Shown: positions 1-10,290, counted from the stretch's first letter. The stretch: DNA of 64,000 nucleotides from Asterella californica (GCA_036924285.1 JAYKYS010000014.1:9734001-9798000); one strand, 5' to 3'. Notes: generated by a model from the letters alone, not told the origin. A program made the numbers and translations.

Positions 1-958
1 TCATAACAAAAAAAGAAAATCGAGAAAATCATCAAAATAGTCCTTATGTCCATCTCACCTTTGGAACAAATCCACTCTCTTTGTTTTCTCTCTCGTATTC
101 CGTTTGTCATTTTTTCCAGCTATCATGGGCTAAGTCACTTGGGATGCATATCCAGTAAACATATATTAGTTTATTCTATATTTGAAATATATTTCATATA
201 TTTCAAATATTGTACAAAAGGTTCAAAGGTTTGAACTCGTTGTTGAAATGATTTATGTGAAACATCTGGTTCAGAATAGTTGAAGTTAAATTTTTTTTCG
301 ATCGTTTAGTTTAATGAATTCTCTTAAATGATTCAGATCGATCAATTTTCTTATTTACGTGTGGTTGAGTGGTTCGACTAAATTTTGTCATGATTTAAAT
401 GATTCTACTCCCAACGATATTATCTTAACGATTTCGTTCAGTTTGGACTCAGTTATTGTTTAGATAAGTTTAATCCACATCGGTTTGGTTCAAAGTTGAT
501 TTAACCGGTTTGAACCCAATCGAGAACGAGGTACACTAGTCTTAAGTTCGTTGTTTTCCATTCTAAGCACAAATTACTCCGGATAGGAATTGAGTTTTTA
601 ATTTTATATACTAACATTGGGTGACAATTATTATTGCATGTAAAAGCTAAGAGAAAAAGTTCTCTAATGTCGATAAGTAAAACAGCCATAGTTTATTGAA
701 AGCCAGCTTTGTATGGAGCACTGAATTGCTAACCATCGTATTTGTGAAATCGTATAACTAATTTACCTAGTTAATAAAGATATTTTCTAATAAAAATGAA
801 TTACATGAATCCTGAACTACTTTACTGCAAAAACTTACGGCCAAATCTGACAAAAAGTAATAAAAAACACGCATGGCATTTTCCTACAGGTATTTCAGGA
901 GATGCTCGCTCCCTAGGGAAGAATATTGACCAAAAGTTGTAGCTTTGGCACATCCTGT
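1..958. other. AT-rich intergenic DNA, no gene seen
   Basis: AT-rich sequence with only short chance open frames. I see no splice-joined coding signal, RNA gene or clear repeat structure here. Confidence 0.5.
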
Positions 959-961
959 TAA

Positions 962-1237
962 GGCCACTCAAATTTATCCTAGTAATAAAAATTTACAAGA
1001 ATCAGATGAGAAGACGTAAGTCTGAATGCCAGACTCGGTCAGAGGTGGCAGAATTTCTAGGCGGCAGAACATTGGATTAATTTCTTTTCAACGGTTTAGA
1101 GAAGATCAATTTTATGGACATAGACTGTAAATTCTACGTATACCCCGTGTAAGTGGTATGTAAAATTTACAGCAAAAACCTATAAAATGTTTTACGGGAG
1201 TTAGGGGAATGTTTTACGAACAATGTTTGAGTGGCCC
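962..1237. mobile_element. Tourist-like MITE, family C copy 1
   Basis: A 276-bp non-coding segment begins GGCCACTCAAA and ends TTTGAGTGGCCC, giving short terminal inverted repeats. It is flanked on both sides by TAA (959-961 and 1238-1240), the target duplication typical of PIF/Harbinger (Tourist) MITEs. A second, diverged copy lies at 28657-28944 and shares the ends and an inner block that includes the string AAAACCTATAAAA. It has no coding capacity, so it would depend on a transposase supplied elsewhere. Whether the large Harbinger element next door could mobilise it is unknown; the terminal sequences differ. Confidence 0.6.
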
Positions 1238-1240
1238 TAA

Positions 1241-2143
1241 TATTAGCAATATAGCTTTCCACGTATTTCAGATAGCCGTATATAACTATAGATTTGTTAA
1301 CAGCAACAGATCTTCTAGTACGAAAAATATGAAACAAGTAAGTTTAGAGTCTTTCAAATATCAGAATTCCAGTTTTTAATCTAGAGGATTCTTAAAGTCC
1401 ACCAAACACTGCTAGTAACATTCCTAAGTATCCATCTTTTGGTCTTCAAAATGAGTATCTAGAGACTATGTGTAAAAATGTGTTCTTCTTGCAAAAGAAA
1501 ATTAATTTGCCCCATAATAAGCTTTACTTTCAATATGGTCTAATTAACTAAATGACAATCCTATATTACCTTTGAACTGTATGTGGGAACAAGTCAATCG
1601 AAGGATAAAACCTCCAGGTTGGAACTCTATATTTGTCACGGAGTATGCGAAGCATGCTAATTCTACCGTTTACTCTCTACCGTTTTAATTCTTCTGAGTT
1701 CGTGGGTCGCCGTTACAGTCCTTCACTACGTTTATGGATTATCCGTGGAACTCTTCGCAAGTATAGGGTCAGATAACAGTTAACACTTTTAGTTAGTCTT
1801 AATTCTTCTTATTAATTTAGTCTTTGATTTATTGATATTTTTTATAATAACACAAGAAAATACTACAGGTATCCAGAGTTGCTCAATCATGAATACAATC
1901 TTTGCAAAGGAGAAATAATATTCTTTTTTAGAAATACCATGTTATAAGAAAGAAAAAAAGCACAACCAACCAGCTTCAAGAATTTTTTTGTTAATTTTTT
2001 GTTAATTTATTTATGTTTTTGCGGCCTCCAAGAATTTTCACCTCTCATCAAGTCTTCTACAAGTTATTCCCGCAGTGCGATTTATGTAATCAAGAGATTG
2101 CCGTTAGAGGTTCTTGACTACAGAAAGGTGAAACGTTTTGTAT
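1241..2143. other. AT-rich intergenic DNA, no gene seen
   Basis: Left flank of the large transposon. No coding, RNA or repeat feature could be supported. Confidence 0.45.
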
Positions 2144-2146
2144 AAT

Positions 2147-2163
2147 AGGGGGTGTCAAAGTTA
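2147..2163 (+). repeat. Left terminal inverted repeat of the Harbinger element
   Basis: AGGGGGTGTCAAAGTTA matches the complement of 10586-10602 at all 17 positions. Beyond this the two ends diverge, apart from scattered short matches. Confidence 0.85.
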
Positions 2164-2363
2164 CTGGCCGTAAGGGTTATTCTTCTTTCCGCGGGCTGTA
2201 TTTACGGACACGGCCATGTCAGTCGCGGGTACCCCAGGGAGGTACCGCAGAAGTGGTCCGCGGCTCTCATCCTTCTGACCGTAACATTCGTGGCCGTGAA
2301 TTAAATTACATGTACTTACATAAGTGCTTAACAGTACACGGTGACATGGTAACGTCGCTGTAC

Positions 2364-2459
2364 CTCGCCACGTGTCTGTACCTCGGGCCATTGTAAATTT
2401 GAAATCAAAAACTCGCCACGTGGCTGTACCTCGAGTCTTTCTAAATTTGAAATCAAAAA
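2364..2459 (+). repeat. Two 48-bp direct repeats in the transposase leader
   Basis: Two adjacent copies (2364-2411 and 2412-2459) begin CTCGCCACGTG, a G-box-like CACGTG core, and end in an A-rich tract. They lie about 130-230 bp upstream of the transposase ATG inside the left subterminal region. They could be promoter elements or transposase/Myb-protein binding sites; that is inference. Confidence 0.6.
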
Positions 2460-2592
2460 GTCAGCTTCTCGGAGAGGGAATTGTAGGGAACGCTTAGACT
2501 TCTCGACGCTGAATTTCTCTGATCTAACAACGCTCCGGTCGAAGTGCCGTGAATTCCAAGCGTTGTTCCCTCTGAAGTTTTCTGTCAAAAGT

Positions 2593-3975
2593 ATGCCACG
2601 AGTTTCAGAAAGGAAACTTTTATTGAAAACCATCGAGGACATTGTGGAGATGCGAGTGATGTTAGCTTCCTCCAGCTCGGATGAATCTGCGGAGAGTGAG
2701 ACGGAAAATGATAACGAGAGTGAGGAGAGTGAGACCGAAAGCGAAGAGAAGGAAGGTAACTTGAGAAAGGACGAATATGCGGAGAAGGTGCTGTCTTCTT
2801 CCGATGATGGAGGGTTAGATTCAGATTCCGAAGAAGAATTGATCGAGCTGTATGGAGTTCTGTCTTCTTCTCGATATTTAGAAAGACAAGATCGGTTCAC
2901 CTTCTTTAAGAGCCAAGATTTTTACAAGAATTACTTCCAAAATCTCCCGGATGATTCATTTAGACAGCTAACTAGGATGGATAGAAGGAGTTTTTCTAGA
3001 TTGGTAGATATAGTGAGTACTCATTCTGTCTTTTATAATCAAGCTCGGGTGAAACAAGCTCCAGTGTGTTTACAAATAGCAGTTGCATTGGACAGATTTG
3101 GTCATAATGGCAACGGTGCAGCTCTTGGTCGTTCTTTACTTTTGTGGGGGATTGGACATGGAACTATGGTACTTTATACGAGGAGAGTGATGCAGGCTTT
3201 GGAATCTACACTTGGAGAATACATTCAGTGGCCAAATCGCGAGAAAAGGAAAGCCATCTCTGAAGTTTTCGCCTCAAAAGGGTTTCCAGGATGTATAGGA
3301 TTGATAGATGGCACTTTATTGCCTTTGTCTCAGAGGCCTCGATTTGATGGAGAGACTTACTATGACAGAAAATGTAACTATTCTATGAACGCACAAGTGG
3401 TTTGTTGTCACAGGAAACAGATTTTCTTCTTATTTGCAGGAATGCCAGGAAGCTGTCAAGATATTACGTGTTTGCGGAAATCTCCTCTTTGGAAACACAT
3501 CGATGACAACGAGAGTCCATTATTCGAGAAAGAGCAGTATTTACTTGGTGACTCAGGGTATTCTCCACTGCGGCATCTAATTCCATCATTTCGAATGGCC
3601 ACCGGAGATCAAGATAAGCAGGATTTCAATACCTGCTTAGCTCATGCTAGAGTCGCGAATGAGCATTGCATAGGTATACTGAAATCTCGATGGCATTCTT
3701 TGAAGCAAGTACGCACCCAGTTGAAAAGGAGATCGGAAAATAAGCATTTAGTGAGATGGGTAGGATGCTGTGCTATGTTACACAATTATCTTTTCAGGAA
3801 TCGAGACGAATGGACTGAGGAAGATGGAGAGTTGATCATCGAACGAGATGGAGACGACGAAGTTCGGACAACGAATGTGCGGAACACTACCACTGGAGTA
3901 TTCCTCCGAAATAGAATTGTACAAGTTTGTCTTGAGCATAATAGAAACCCGGGTGGGTTTCTATTCAAATCTTAG
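2593..3975 (+). CDS. PIF/Harbinger DDE transposase
   Basis: An uninterrupted 460-residue frame. I chose the ATG at 2593; the frame extends upstream to 2563 but only with a TTG. The first 100 residues are acidic and serine-rich, with runs of E, D and S. The DDE_4/HARBI1-type catalytic core follows: D239 in LIDGT, D320 in LGDSGY and E357 in NEHCIGILKSRW, with the family's usual spacing between the last two acids. Upstream of the core lies the helical region seen in HARBI1-like proteins (LTRMDRRSFSRLVDIV). In this family the transposase cuts and rejoins DNA in the nucleus and needs a Myb-like partner for import and DNA binding; the partner is probably the gene at 9235-10290. It converges on the FCP1-like gene, with an array of palindromic units between them. 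No break is seen, so it may be active. Confidence 0.92.
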   Translation: MPRVSERKLLLKTIEDIVEMRVMLASSSSDESAESETENDNESEESETESEEKEGNLRKDEYAEKVLSSSDDGGLDSDSEEELIELYGVLSSSRYLERQDRFTFFKSQDFYKNYFQNLPDDSFRQLTRMDRRSFSRLVDIVSTHSVFYNQARVKQAPVCLQIAVALDRFGHNGNGAALGRSLLLWGIGHGTMVLYTRRVMQALESTLGEYIQWPNREKRKAISEVFASKGFPGCIGLIDGTLLPLSQRPRFDGETYYDRKCNYSMNAQVVCCHRKQIFFLFAGMPGSCQDITCLRKSPLWKHIDDNESPLFEKEQYLLGDSGYSPLRHLIPSFRMATGDQDKQDFNTCLAHARVANEHCIGILKSRWHSLKQVRTQLKRRSENKHLVRWVGCCAMLHNYLFRNRDEWTEEDGELIIERDGDDEVRTTNVRNTTTGVFLRNRIVQVCLEHNRNPGGFLFKS

Positions 3976-4128
3976 ATAGTGTTCGAATACACTACATTCT
4001 GTACATTGGTTCGTTTTTCTATTAAGATATGTTAAACGTGGTTTCGATAAAATAAAAGTGCGTCGCATATTAAGATTTGTCGATGAATGTTGTTGCGAGA
4101 GTGCTGAAATTACACTGAGTGTTGAATG

Positions 4129-4650
4129 CCGCACTAGTGCGACCCTCTCTGAGGTCGCACTCAGTGCGGCCCGCTTGAGTATTTCGATGACTTTTACTCA
4201 GGAATCAAGCTTTCTCAGTGCGACCCTCTCTGAGGTCGCACTCAGTGCGGCCCGCCTCAATTATTCGGTGCGAAGTGCGATGTCGCGCGCAGTCAGTGCG
4301 ATGTCGGGTGCACTGAGTGCGACCCGCGCACTCAGTGCGACCAGCGCGCAGCTTATTGAGTGAGCACTCGACATCGCACTGAGTGCGATCGTCGCACTGG
4401 GTGCACTGAGTGCGACCAGCGCACTCAGTGCGATATGTTTACTCTGAGTGCAATGTCGAGTACGTTTACTCTGAGGAGAATGTCGAGTCGTGCGCGCACC
4501 GTCGCACTAACCAGAACTACCAGTTTGGTCGCACTAACGTGAACTCGCGTCGCACTAACCAGAACAAGTTTTGGTCGCAGTAACAAAATTTAGCTTTGGT
4601 CGCAGTAACAAATGTATGCGCTATCATTTTAACACTTTGTGTAGTGCGAT
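4129..4650. repeat. Quasi-palindrome array 1 (between convergent genes)
   Basis: Repeated units built on CGCACTCAGTGCGA in both orientations, interspersed with ACTGAGTGCGACC variants. A block of about 38 bp containing CCCTCTCTGAGGTCGCACT occurs twice (near 4136 and 4217). It fills the space between the 3' ends of the transposase and the FCP1-like gene. The units are CpG-containing and denser in GC than the flanking DNA. Confidence 0.8.
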
Positions 4651-4653
4651 GTG

Positions 4654-4731
4654 GTTTTTCAATGGTGTGTGAGAGGTGAGTGGAGACAATCTGTTTTTCA
4701 ATGGTGTGTGAGAGGTGAGTGGAGACAATCG
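4654..4731 (+). repeat. 39-bp tandem duplication
   Basis: Two adjacent copies starting GTTTTTCAATGGTGTGTG (4654 and 4693), just downstream (minus-strand sense) of the FCP1-like gene's stop codon. A further partial copy of the tail follows. No function is apparent. Confidence 0.65.
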
Positions 4732-4792
4732 GAGACAATCGTGAGAACAGATATTTAAATGCACATTATGAATCTTTATTGATATTGGATCT

Positions 4793-5948
4793 TTACTGAT
4801 ACGAGGCGATCCTCTTCTTCATATCCTCTCGCTGCGCAAGAGTACAACTCCTAAATAGCACCTCTTCGTCCTCCGGGGACAATTTACCCCAGTAAGCTTT
4901 CAATCCCTCAAAAGGATCTCGTCCAAACACCTGCTTGTAAGAACTACGTACGAAAGTAGTTGTTTCCGATAGACTCGTTCTCCATGTTCCCAACCAAGGC
5001 AGAAGAATGTTGACAAGGTAGTCGTCTCTGTCAAAGTCTGCTGAGTCTGGACGAAAAGCTGGAGGATGAATCGCACTGAAGGGGTGGTTTGTACTATTCT
5101 TCTGCGGCGAATCATCTACGAGGAGACAATCTCTTGTGCATAGATTCCACGAATGAAGTATAGAAAAATCTTTCAGGTATAGGTAGTTCCCACTGGCTGC
5201 TTCTCTTATCGTCTTAAAACGAAGACACATGTTCTGTGCGAAGATAGTGCAAACCTACATTCAATCGAACATGTAAAGATCAGTTTCACTTCATCAACAC
5301 AAAAAGTGTCACCAAAATAAAATGCAAACCATTAGAAAAACTTACTTGGCCTGAAGCGATCCCCGGAGATAGATACCCTCCAACTTCCATGGATCTGAGA
5401 AGAGCATTACAATTGCTCATAGTTCGAGATGTCCAAATTAGAATCTGGAAATCTTGACAGCAAGCGTCCACAAATTCTTTTACACCTCTTCGGACCACGT
5501 AATACAAATCTTTCTTCCCACATCTTTCCACTTTGTATCCTCTTTCCTTTGCACCCTGGAGCTCCAAATCGTTCCTCCCTGTCTTCACTAACACTCCATT
5601 TAGATCTAAAATGAGTGTCTTGCGACGGACAACCGAGGGATCGATCAAACGAGGATAAAATACTTTGGAAGATCGTATGCGCTCGACCTTGGCCTTCAAT
5701 CCTTGCAATTCCTCTCGTTTCCTGTGAAATGACTCCTCCATGCTCTCAAGTCTCCCGTGGAAGTCATCCTCGGTCGCTCTCACCTTCTCTGACAACTCCT
5801 CTTCTTCGATCCTCTTGATCGACACACGAAGATCGATTTCTTCCTCTTCCTTCCTCTTTCGGGCAAGTCGCATGTCAATTTGATTCTCCTCCTCTTTCTT
5901 CGCCGCAATTCGCATGTCCACCTCTTCTTCTTCCTCGGCATTGTGCAT
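4793..5948 (-). CDS. FCP1/NIF-like HAD-family protein, transposon cargo
   Basis: Two exons (5346-5948 and 4793-5254, GT-AG, phase 0) give 354 residues from the ATG at 5948. Residues 5-60 hold about four imperfect 14-15-residue repeats of the type EEEIDLRVSIKR, predicted coiled coil, followed by more charged helix to about 95. The FCP1-homology fold follows: motif I DLNGVLV (D115, N117), IWTSRT near 171-176, and motif III LLVDDSPQK (D248, D249). Classical FCP1 and SCP phosphatases have two aspartates in motif I (DxDGT/V). Here the second is Asn, as I recall for plant DLNGLL-type relatives, so phosphatase activity may be weak or lost. An alternative acceptor at 5234-5235 would drop seven residues. 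Its ATG lies 75 bp below array 2. It is not a standard Harbinger gene and looks captured from a host. Confidence 0.8.
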
Positions 5949-6022
5949 ACTAGATGATCATGTGAGAAAAGAGTAAAAACGGTATCCTGTGAGGAAAGTA
6001 TATGCACAACACTTCGCTTCGG

Positions 6023-6505
6023 TGCGCACTCAGTGCGACCAGGGCGCACTGAGTGCGATGTACAGTCGCAGTATGGGCACCCACTGCGACCCGAGCGCAC
6101 CCACTGCGACCGGGGCGCACTCAGTGCGACCGCGCTGAGTCGAGTCGCACTGTGTGCGCACCCAGTGCGACCGCGCGCACTGAGTGCGATCCGAGTGCAC
6201 TGGGTGCACTGAGTGCGACCCGAGTGCAGGGTCCACTGAGTGCGACCCGCGCACTCAGTGCGACCGCGCTGAGTCGAGTCGCACTGTGTGCGCACCCAGT
6301 GCGACCACGCGCACTGAGTGCGACCCGAGTGCAGGGTCCACGAGTCGCAGTGAGTGCGCGCGGTCGCACCGCGCGCACTCAGTGCGATGTCGAGTGCACT
6401 CAGTGCGATATGTTTACTCTGAGTGCAAGTGCGACTCGCACTGTGTGCGCATCCAGTGCGACCCGCGCGCACTCAGTGCGACCTCGGCGCACTCAGTGCG
6501 ACTTG
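6023..6505. repeat. Quasi-palindrome array 2, upstream of the FCP1-like gene
   Basis: Densely packed GCACTCAGTGCGACC and GCACTGAGTGCGA units in both orientations. A block of about 70 bp recurs with a period of about 134 bp (starts near 6117 and 6251). The array begins about 75 bp upstream of the FCP1-like ATG (minus strand) and so occupies its promoter position; its far side abuts the 3' end of the 304-residue gene. Confidence 0.8.
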
Positions 6506-6546
6506 GGTAGAGTAGAAATATAAATATAAGAGTAGAAATATAAATA

Positions 6547-6595
6547 TGCAGGACCTGCAGAATAGAAATAGAAATATAAATATGCAGGACCTGCA
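6547..6595. repeat. Paired TGCAGGACCTGCA palindromes
   Basis: Two copies of the 13-mer palindrome TGCAGGACCTGCA (6547-6559 and 6583-6595) sit in A-rich repeats of the type AGTAGAAATATAAATA, just downstream of the stop of the 304-residue gene. They could form small cruciforms or be binding sites; no direct evidence. Confidence 0.55.
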
Positions 6596-6649
6596 TATTC
6601 TATCTAAATCTAGAGTAAACAGATTCTATCTACATCTAAAGTGCAAGAG

Positions 6650-7810
6650 TCAGTCATGTATACAAGATAGAGTACCTGCAACTTCTTCTTCTCTCTCACT
6701 CGATGGTCCGATGTCTGCTTCAGCGTCAGATTCATCAGCGTCAGATTCATCTTCGGGGAGAGTTTGCTCCGAAGTCTCGGTTCCTGTGACGATTACCTGT
6801 ATTGGAACAACCACTATGAAAGTCAGCTATGAACTTCATATTGAATAGAGCTCATATTTATACTCAAATTGGTACTCAAATTGATGGAATTAACAAACCT
6901 GTATGGGAACTTCGGTGTGTCGAACAGCTTCATCGAGTTGCGATTGCTCAAGTGGCACGGAAACGAACACTATTTCTCCGGATATTCCCGCGTGGATCAT
7001 CACGTGAGTGAGAGCAATCCCCAAAAAAGTCTCCAAAGTTCCACTTTTCTGTGCTTGTTTTACATGTTTCTGAACATGTAAAATCTCCCCTTCTAAGTTC
7101 TCCAATATCAGATGTGCCCAGTCGAAATCTACCTCTAGACTTTCCACTTTCGACTTCACATACAATGCCAATTGTCCTGTGACAGTTTTGGGTCGTTTTC
7201 TTGCAAGAAAAACAGCATTCAAACACTGGAACACTGCTCTCCACCCCTCGTAAGCACATTCCCTCGCGAAATATCTCTTTCCTACTCGATCGTACTCGGG
7301 AAACCAGTCTGCAATTCGTACATGTCTCACAAACGTAGGCATTGGAGTAACACCCGGAGAGATTACGAAAGCTTCTCTGATGAGTTCATGTGTCAATTCG
7401 ATCTCAATTGACCCCACCTTTGCAATCCTCGTTTCGGGATTATAAGTGTGTAAAAAAGATTTACACAAACACACCTACAATTCATCATGACGCCCAAGAA
7501 GATTACTAAGCAAACAAGATTACTAAGCAGCAAGAAAGAACATCAACACGAAAACAAGTACTCTAAGCAGCAAGTTCGAACAGTAACACGAAAACAGGAG
7601 AAAGAAGAAAACTCTTACATCGGGAGGAGCAAAATCAAACGATAAGGCTATTAACAAGCCTAATTTGTCAACCTCCTCCTCATCTACTCCGTTCAGCGCT
7701 CGCCAAATATCATGCTTATCCATCCGATGCCACTTTATACGATCTTCCATATCATCTTGCGTACTGAACGAAATAAGATAAGGTCCCTCCTCTTTTCTCG
7801 TGTTTGCCAT
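6650..7810 (-). CDS. Unrecognised 304-residue transposon cargo protein
   Basis: Three exons (7619-7810, 6899-7474, 6650-6796), all GT-AG and phase 0, join into an open frame from MANTRKEEG to a stop at 6650-6652. I do not recognise the family. The middle exon has the helical pattern IEIELTHELIREAF followed by an aromatic region (VRIADWFPEYDR), faintly like the retroelement- and MULE-borne 'plant mobile domain' type proteins, but the resemblance is too weak to assign. The last 48 residues are strongly acidic (DESDADESDAEAD). No signal peptide or membrane segment is seen. The ATG lies within a few bases of quasi-palindrome array 3, which must supply its leader or promoter. Good splice sites and retained phase argue that it is a real gene. 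Confidence 0.68.
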
Positions 7811-7814
7811 ACTC

Positions 7815-9160
7815 GACACAGTGCGATTCGCTAATCTCTGCGAGGAGGACACAGTGCGATTACTCAATGCGATTTGGACACAGTGCGATTCGCTAATCTC
7901 TATCGTGCTCAGTGCGATCCCTTCGTGTTTCAGTGCGACCCACTTCCCTCAATCTCCGATCCCTTCCCCAATACCTAAATCTCTCCCCTCGTGCTCAGTG
8001 CGATGCCTTCGTGCTTCAGTGCGACCCACTTCCCTCAATCCCCGATCTGCCAAGATTCAGTGCGACCCACTTCCCTCAATCCCCGATCCCTTCCCCAAGA
8101 CTTAAATCTCTCCCCTCGTGCTCAGTGCGATCCCTTCCCCAATACCTACATCTAAATCTGTACCCCGTGCTCAGTGCGATCCCTTCCCCGACTCGCAATT
8201 GCCAAGCTTCAGTGCGACATTTCTCAATCCCCGACTCTTCTGGTTCAGTGCGATCCTTACCTAAATCCCTGCAATCTTCTGCTTCAGTGCGATGCACTTA
8301 CCTGAATCCCCGCAATCTTCTGCTTCAGTGCCCTCAATCCCCCGCATTCGATTCAGTGCGACCCACTTACCTCAATCCCCGACTCTTCTCCATCAGTGCG
8401 ATTTACTCAATCCCCGAGAGGTAATCCCAGACTCACTACGATCCGCTTCGAGAGGTAATCCTAGACTCACTGCGATCCAATCCCCAACTCTTCTTCTGAT
8501 TCAGTGCGACCCTGCACATACACCGACTCACTGCGACCCCAACGTACACCAACTCACTGCGATCCCAACGTACTCCAACTCACTGCGATCCGATCCCAAC
8601 GTACACCAACTCACTGCGATCCGCTTTCTTTCCCGACTCTAAATCGTATGCTGCAGTGCGACCACTCACTAAATCTTCGCTGCAGTGCGATCCGCTTTCT
8701 TTCCCGATTCTAAATCGATAGCTGCAGTGCGACCACTCACTAAATCTTCTGCTGCAGTGCGATCCGCTTTCTTTCCCGACTCTAAATCGATAGCTGCAGT
8801 GCGACCATTCACTAAATCTTCTGCTGCAGTGCGATCCGCTTTCATATCCGACTCTAAATCGATAGCTGCAATGCGACCACTCACTGCGATCCTAAACCCT
8901 TTCCCGACTCTAAATCTTCTGCTGCAGTGCGACCACTCACTGCGATCCGCTTTCTTTCCCCGACTCACCATAGACATGATCAATGCGACACATGCTCAGT
9001 GCGATCCGCTTCCCCCTACTCACAATAGCAGTGCTCAGTGCGACCGCTGCAATAATCGCACTGTTGGGTGCACTGAGTGCGACCCTCAAATCTAAGTCGC
9101 ACTAAATCGTGTTAAAAGTTACGCACAAAGCTAAGGAATAAAACGATGGTCGCACTGACT
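7815..9160. repeat. Quasi-palindrome array 3 (longest)
   Basis: About 1.3 kb in which CAGTGCGAY or CACTGCGAY recurs every 20-40 bp, mostly in the same orientation and separated by spacers such as CCACTTCCCTCAATCCCCGA and CTTTCTTTCCCGACTCTAAAT. The spacers form local sub-families, so the array grew by local tandem duplication. It lies between the start of the 304-residue gene and the 3' end of the Myb/SANT-like gene. Open frames inside it are repeat artefacts. Confidence 0.82.
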
Positions 9161-9234
9161 AATGAAATACAAAACCGAATCAGAGAAATCAATACAAGTA
9201 AACGAAAGTTTTACTTCCAAATTTCAAAGCTCAG

Positions 9235-10290
9235 TTACATGTTATCGAGCTTCTCGATAATTTCCTTAATTTCCTCGAAAGATTTACCAGATTTATACAA
9301 TTCCACAAACAAAGAAGTGTGTCTTTTCCTACTCTGTTCCTTCTCTTGACTTTCTCTCGATCTTTTCTTCTCTTCGAGTGACGCCATCCTGTATTCAACA
9401 AAGACTTTCCTATATTGCGCTTTCTCTCTTATACTCTCTTCATATAGATTCAACACTCCTCCTTTTATATTCACCCTGCCGTTGGTGACTCCGGATCTCT
9501 GATTTCGAGAAATTTCCTGCACGGACTCAGGTATTGCTCCTCTGCTCGTATCTTCTTCTCCATCGGGGCTCATCTCGTCTCGTCCACCATCTCTTCCTTC
9601 ATTGACCGTTCCCTCTTCATCACCGGGACTCATTTCTTCTTCATCGCGGCAAGAAATATCCATTTCTCCATCGTCTTCTTCGGCTAACAATGAGGCCTCG
9701 GACCGAGGAAGACAACTCTCTGCTTGAAATTGAGAATCATATCCCATGAATTCTTCTTCTGAAGGGATCCCAAACGCGATAACAGCAGGAGGATCAATAT
9801 TGGCACGACTACCAAAAACAGCATTCATGCGATAAAAGTGAGGGCACTTTCCATTCAACTTGTCTTCCAACGTCAATCCCTGTAACATTTCATCTTCTGT
9901 CAATCCTCCTCCCGTACTATCTTGAATCTCTTTCGCCTTCTTGTACATGTCAACGTATCTATCAAATCTCTTTTTCAATTCTACCCCTGTCACAACAGGA
10001 AACCCACTTTTCCCAGAAAGTTGTGCGGCCATGATACCAAATGCAGTGGCTTTACTCAAGCACTTCCCCGCACCAACTTTAGTTTTTCGACCAGCTCCGT
10101 GCAGTGCAGCAAAATTCTCTTCATCCTCTATATAAGCAACTATCTTCTCGTAATCTTCGACATTCAAACGGATGCGTGACTTTTTCAACACCTCTGAACT
10201 TCTCGGAGCCATCGCTATGCGAACAGAGTCGACTTCACATTCCATGAAGTCATCGACTATGCCGGTAACTTCATCGCCTATACTACTCAT
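9235..10290 (-). CDS. Myb/SANT-like DNA-binding protein (Harbinger second protein)
   Basis: A single 351-residue frame from the ATG at 10290. Residues about 40-165 match the trihelix Myb/SANT-like domain layout of Harbinger-associated proteins: an N-terminal helix, a central LKKRFDRYVDMYKKAKEIQ helix, the DSTGGGLTEDE turn, then KCPHFYRMNAVFGSR. The middle is acidic (EEDDGEMD, DEEEMSPGDEE). The C-terminal 70 residues are basic and charged, probably helical (EEKKRSRESQEKEQSRKRH). In this superfamily the protein binds the element ends and brings the transposase into the nucleus. It is transcribed inward from the right end, mirroring the transposase at the left. The nearby palindromic arrays are candidate target sites (inference). 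Confidence 0.82.
   Translation of the reverse strand: MSSIGDEVTGIVDDFMECEVDSVRIAMAPRSSEVLKKSRIRLNVEDYEKIVAYIEDEENFAALHGAGRKTKVGAGKCLSKATAFGIMAAQLSGKSGFPVVTGVELKKRFDRYVDMYKKAKEIQDSTGGGLTEDEMLQGLTLEDKLNGKCPHFYRMNAVFGSRANIDPPAVIAFGIPSEEEFMGYDSQFQAESCLPRSEASLLAEEDDGEMDISCRDEEEMSPGDEEGTVNEGRDGGRDEMSPDGEEDTSRGAIPESVQEISRNQRSGVTNGRVNIKGGVLNLYEESIREKAQYRKVFVEYRMASLEEKKRSRESQEKEQSRKRHTSLFVELYKSGKSFEEIKEIIEKLDNM

Noticed and set aside
2563..2592. Transposase start at 2563
   Set aside because: The codon there is TTG; the first ATG in frame is at 2593.
4058..6523. Repetitive frames rich in Arg, Thr, Glu and Cys (ALSATR/RTQCD patterns) in arrays 1 and 2
   Set aside because: Same artefact: short-period repeats give open frames in several phases on both strands, overlapping one another.
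7800..9095. Several long open frames within the third repeat array
   Set aside because: They are translations of tandem units (repeating QCDPLPSIP-like strings), open on both strands because the repeats lack stops.
4129..9160. CRISPR array interpretation of the repeat clusters
   Set aside because: Units are irregularly spaced, quasi-palindromic, occur in both orientations, lie in an intron-containing plant transposon, and no cas genes are present.
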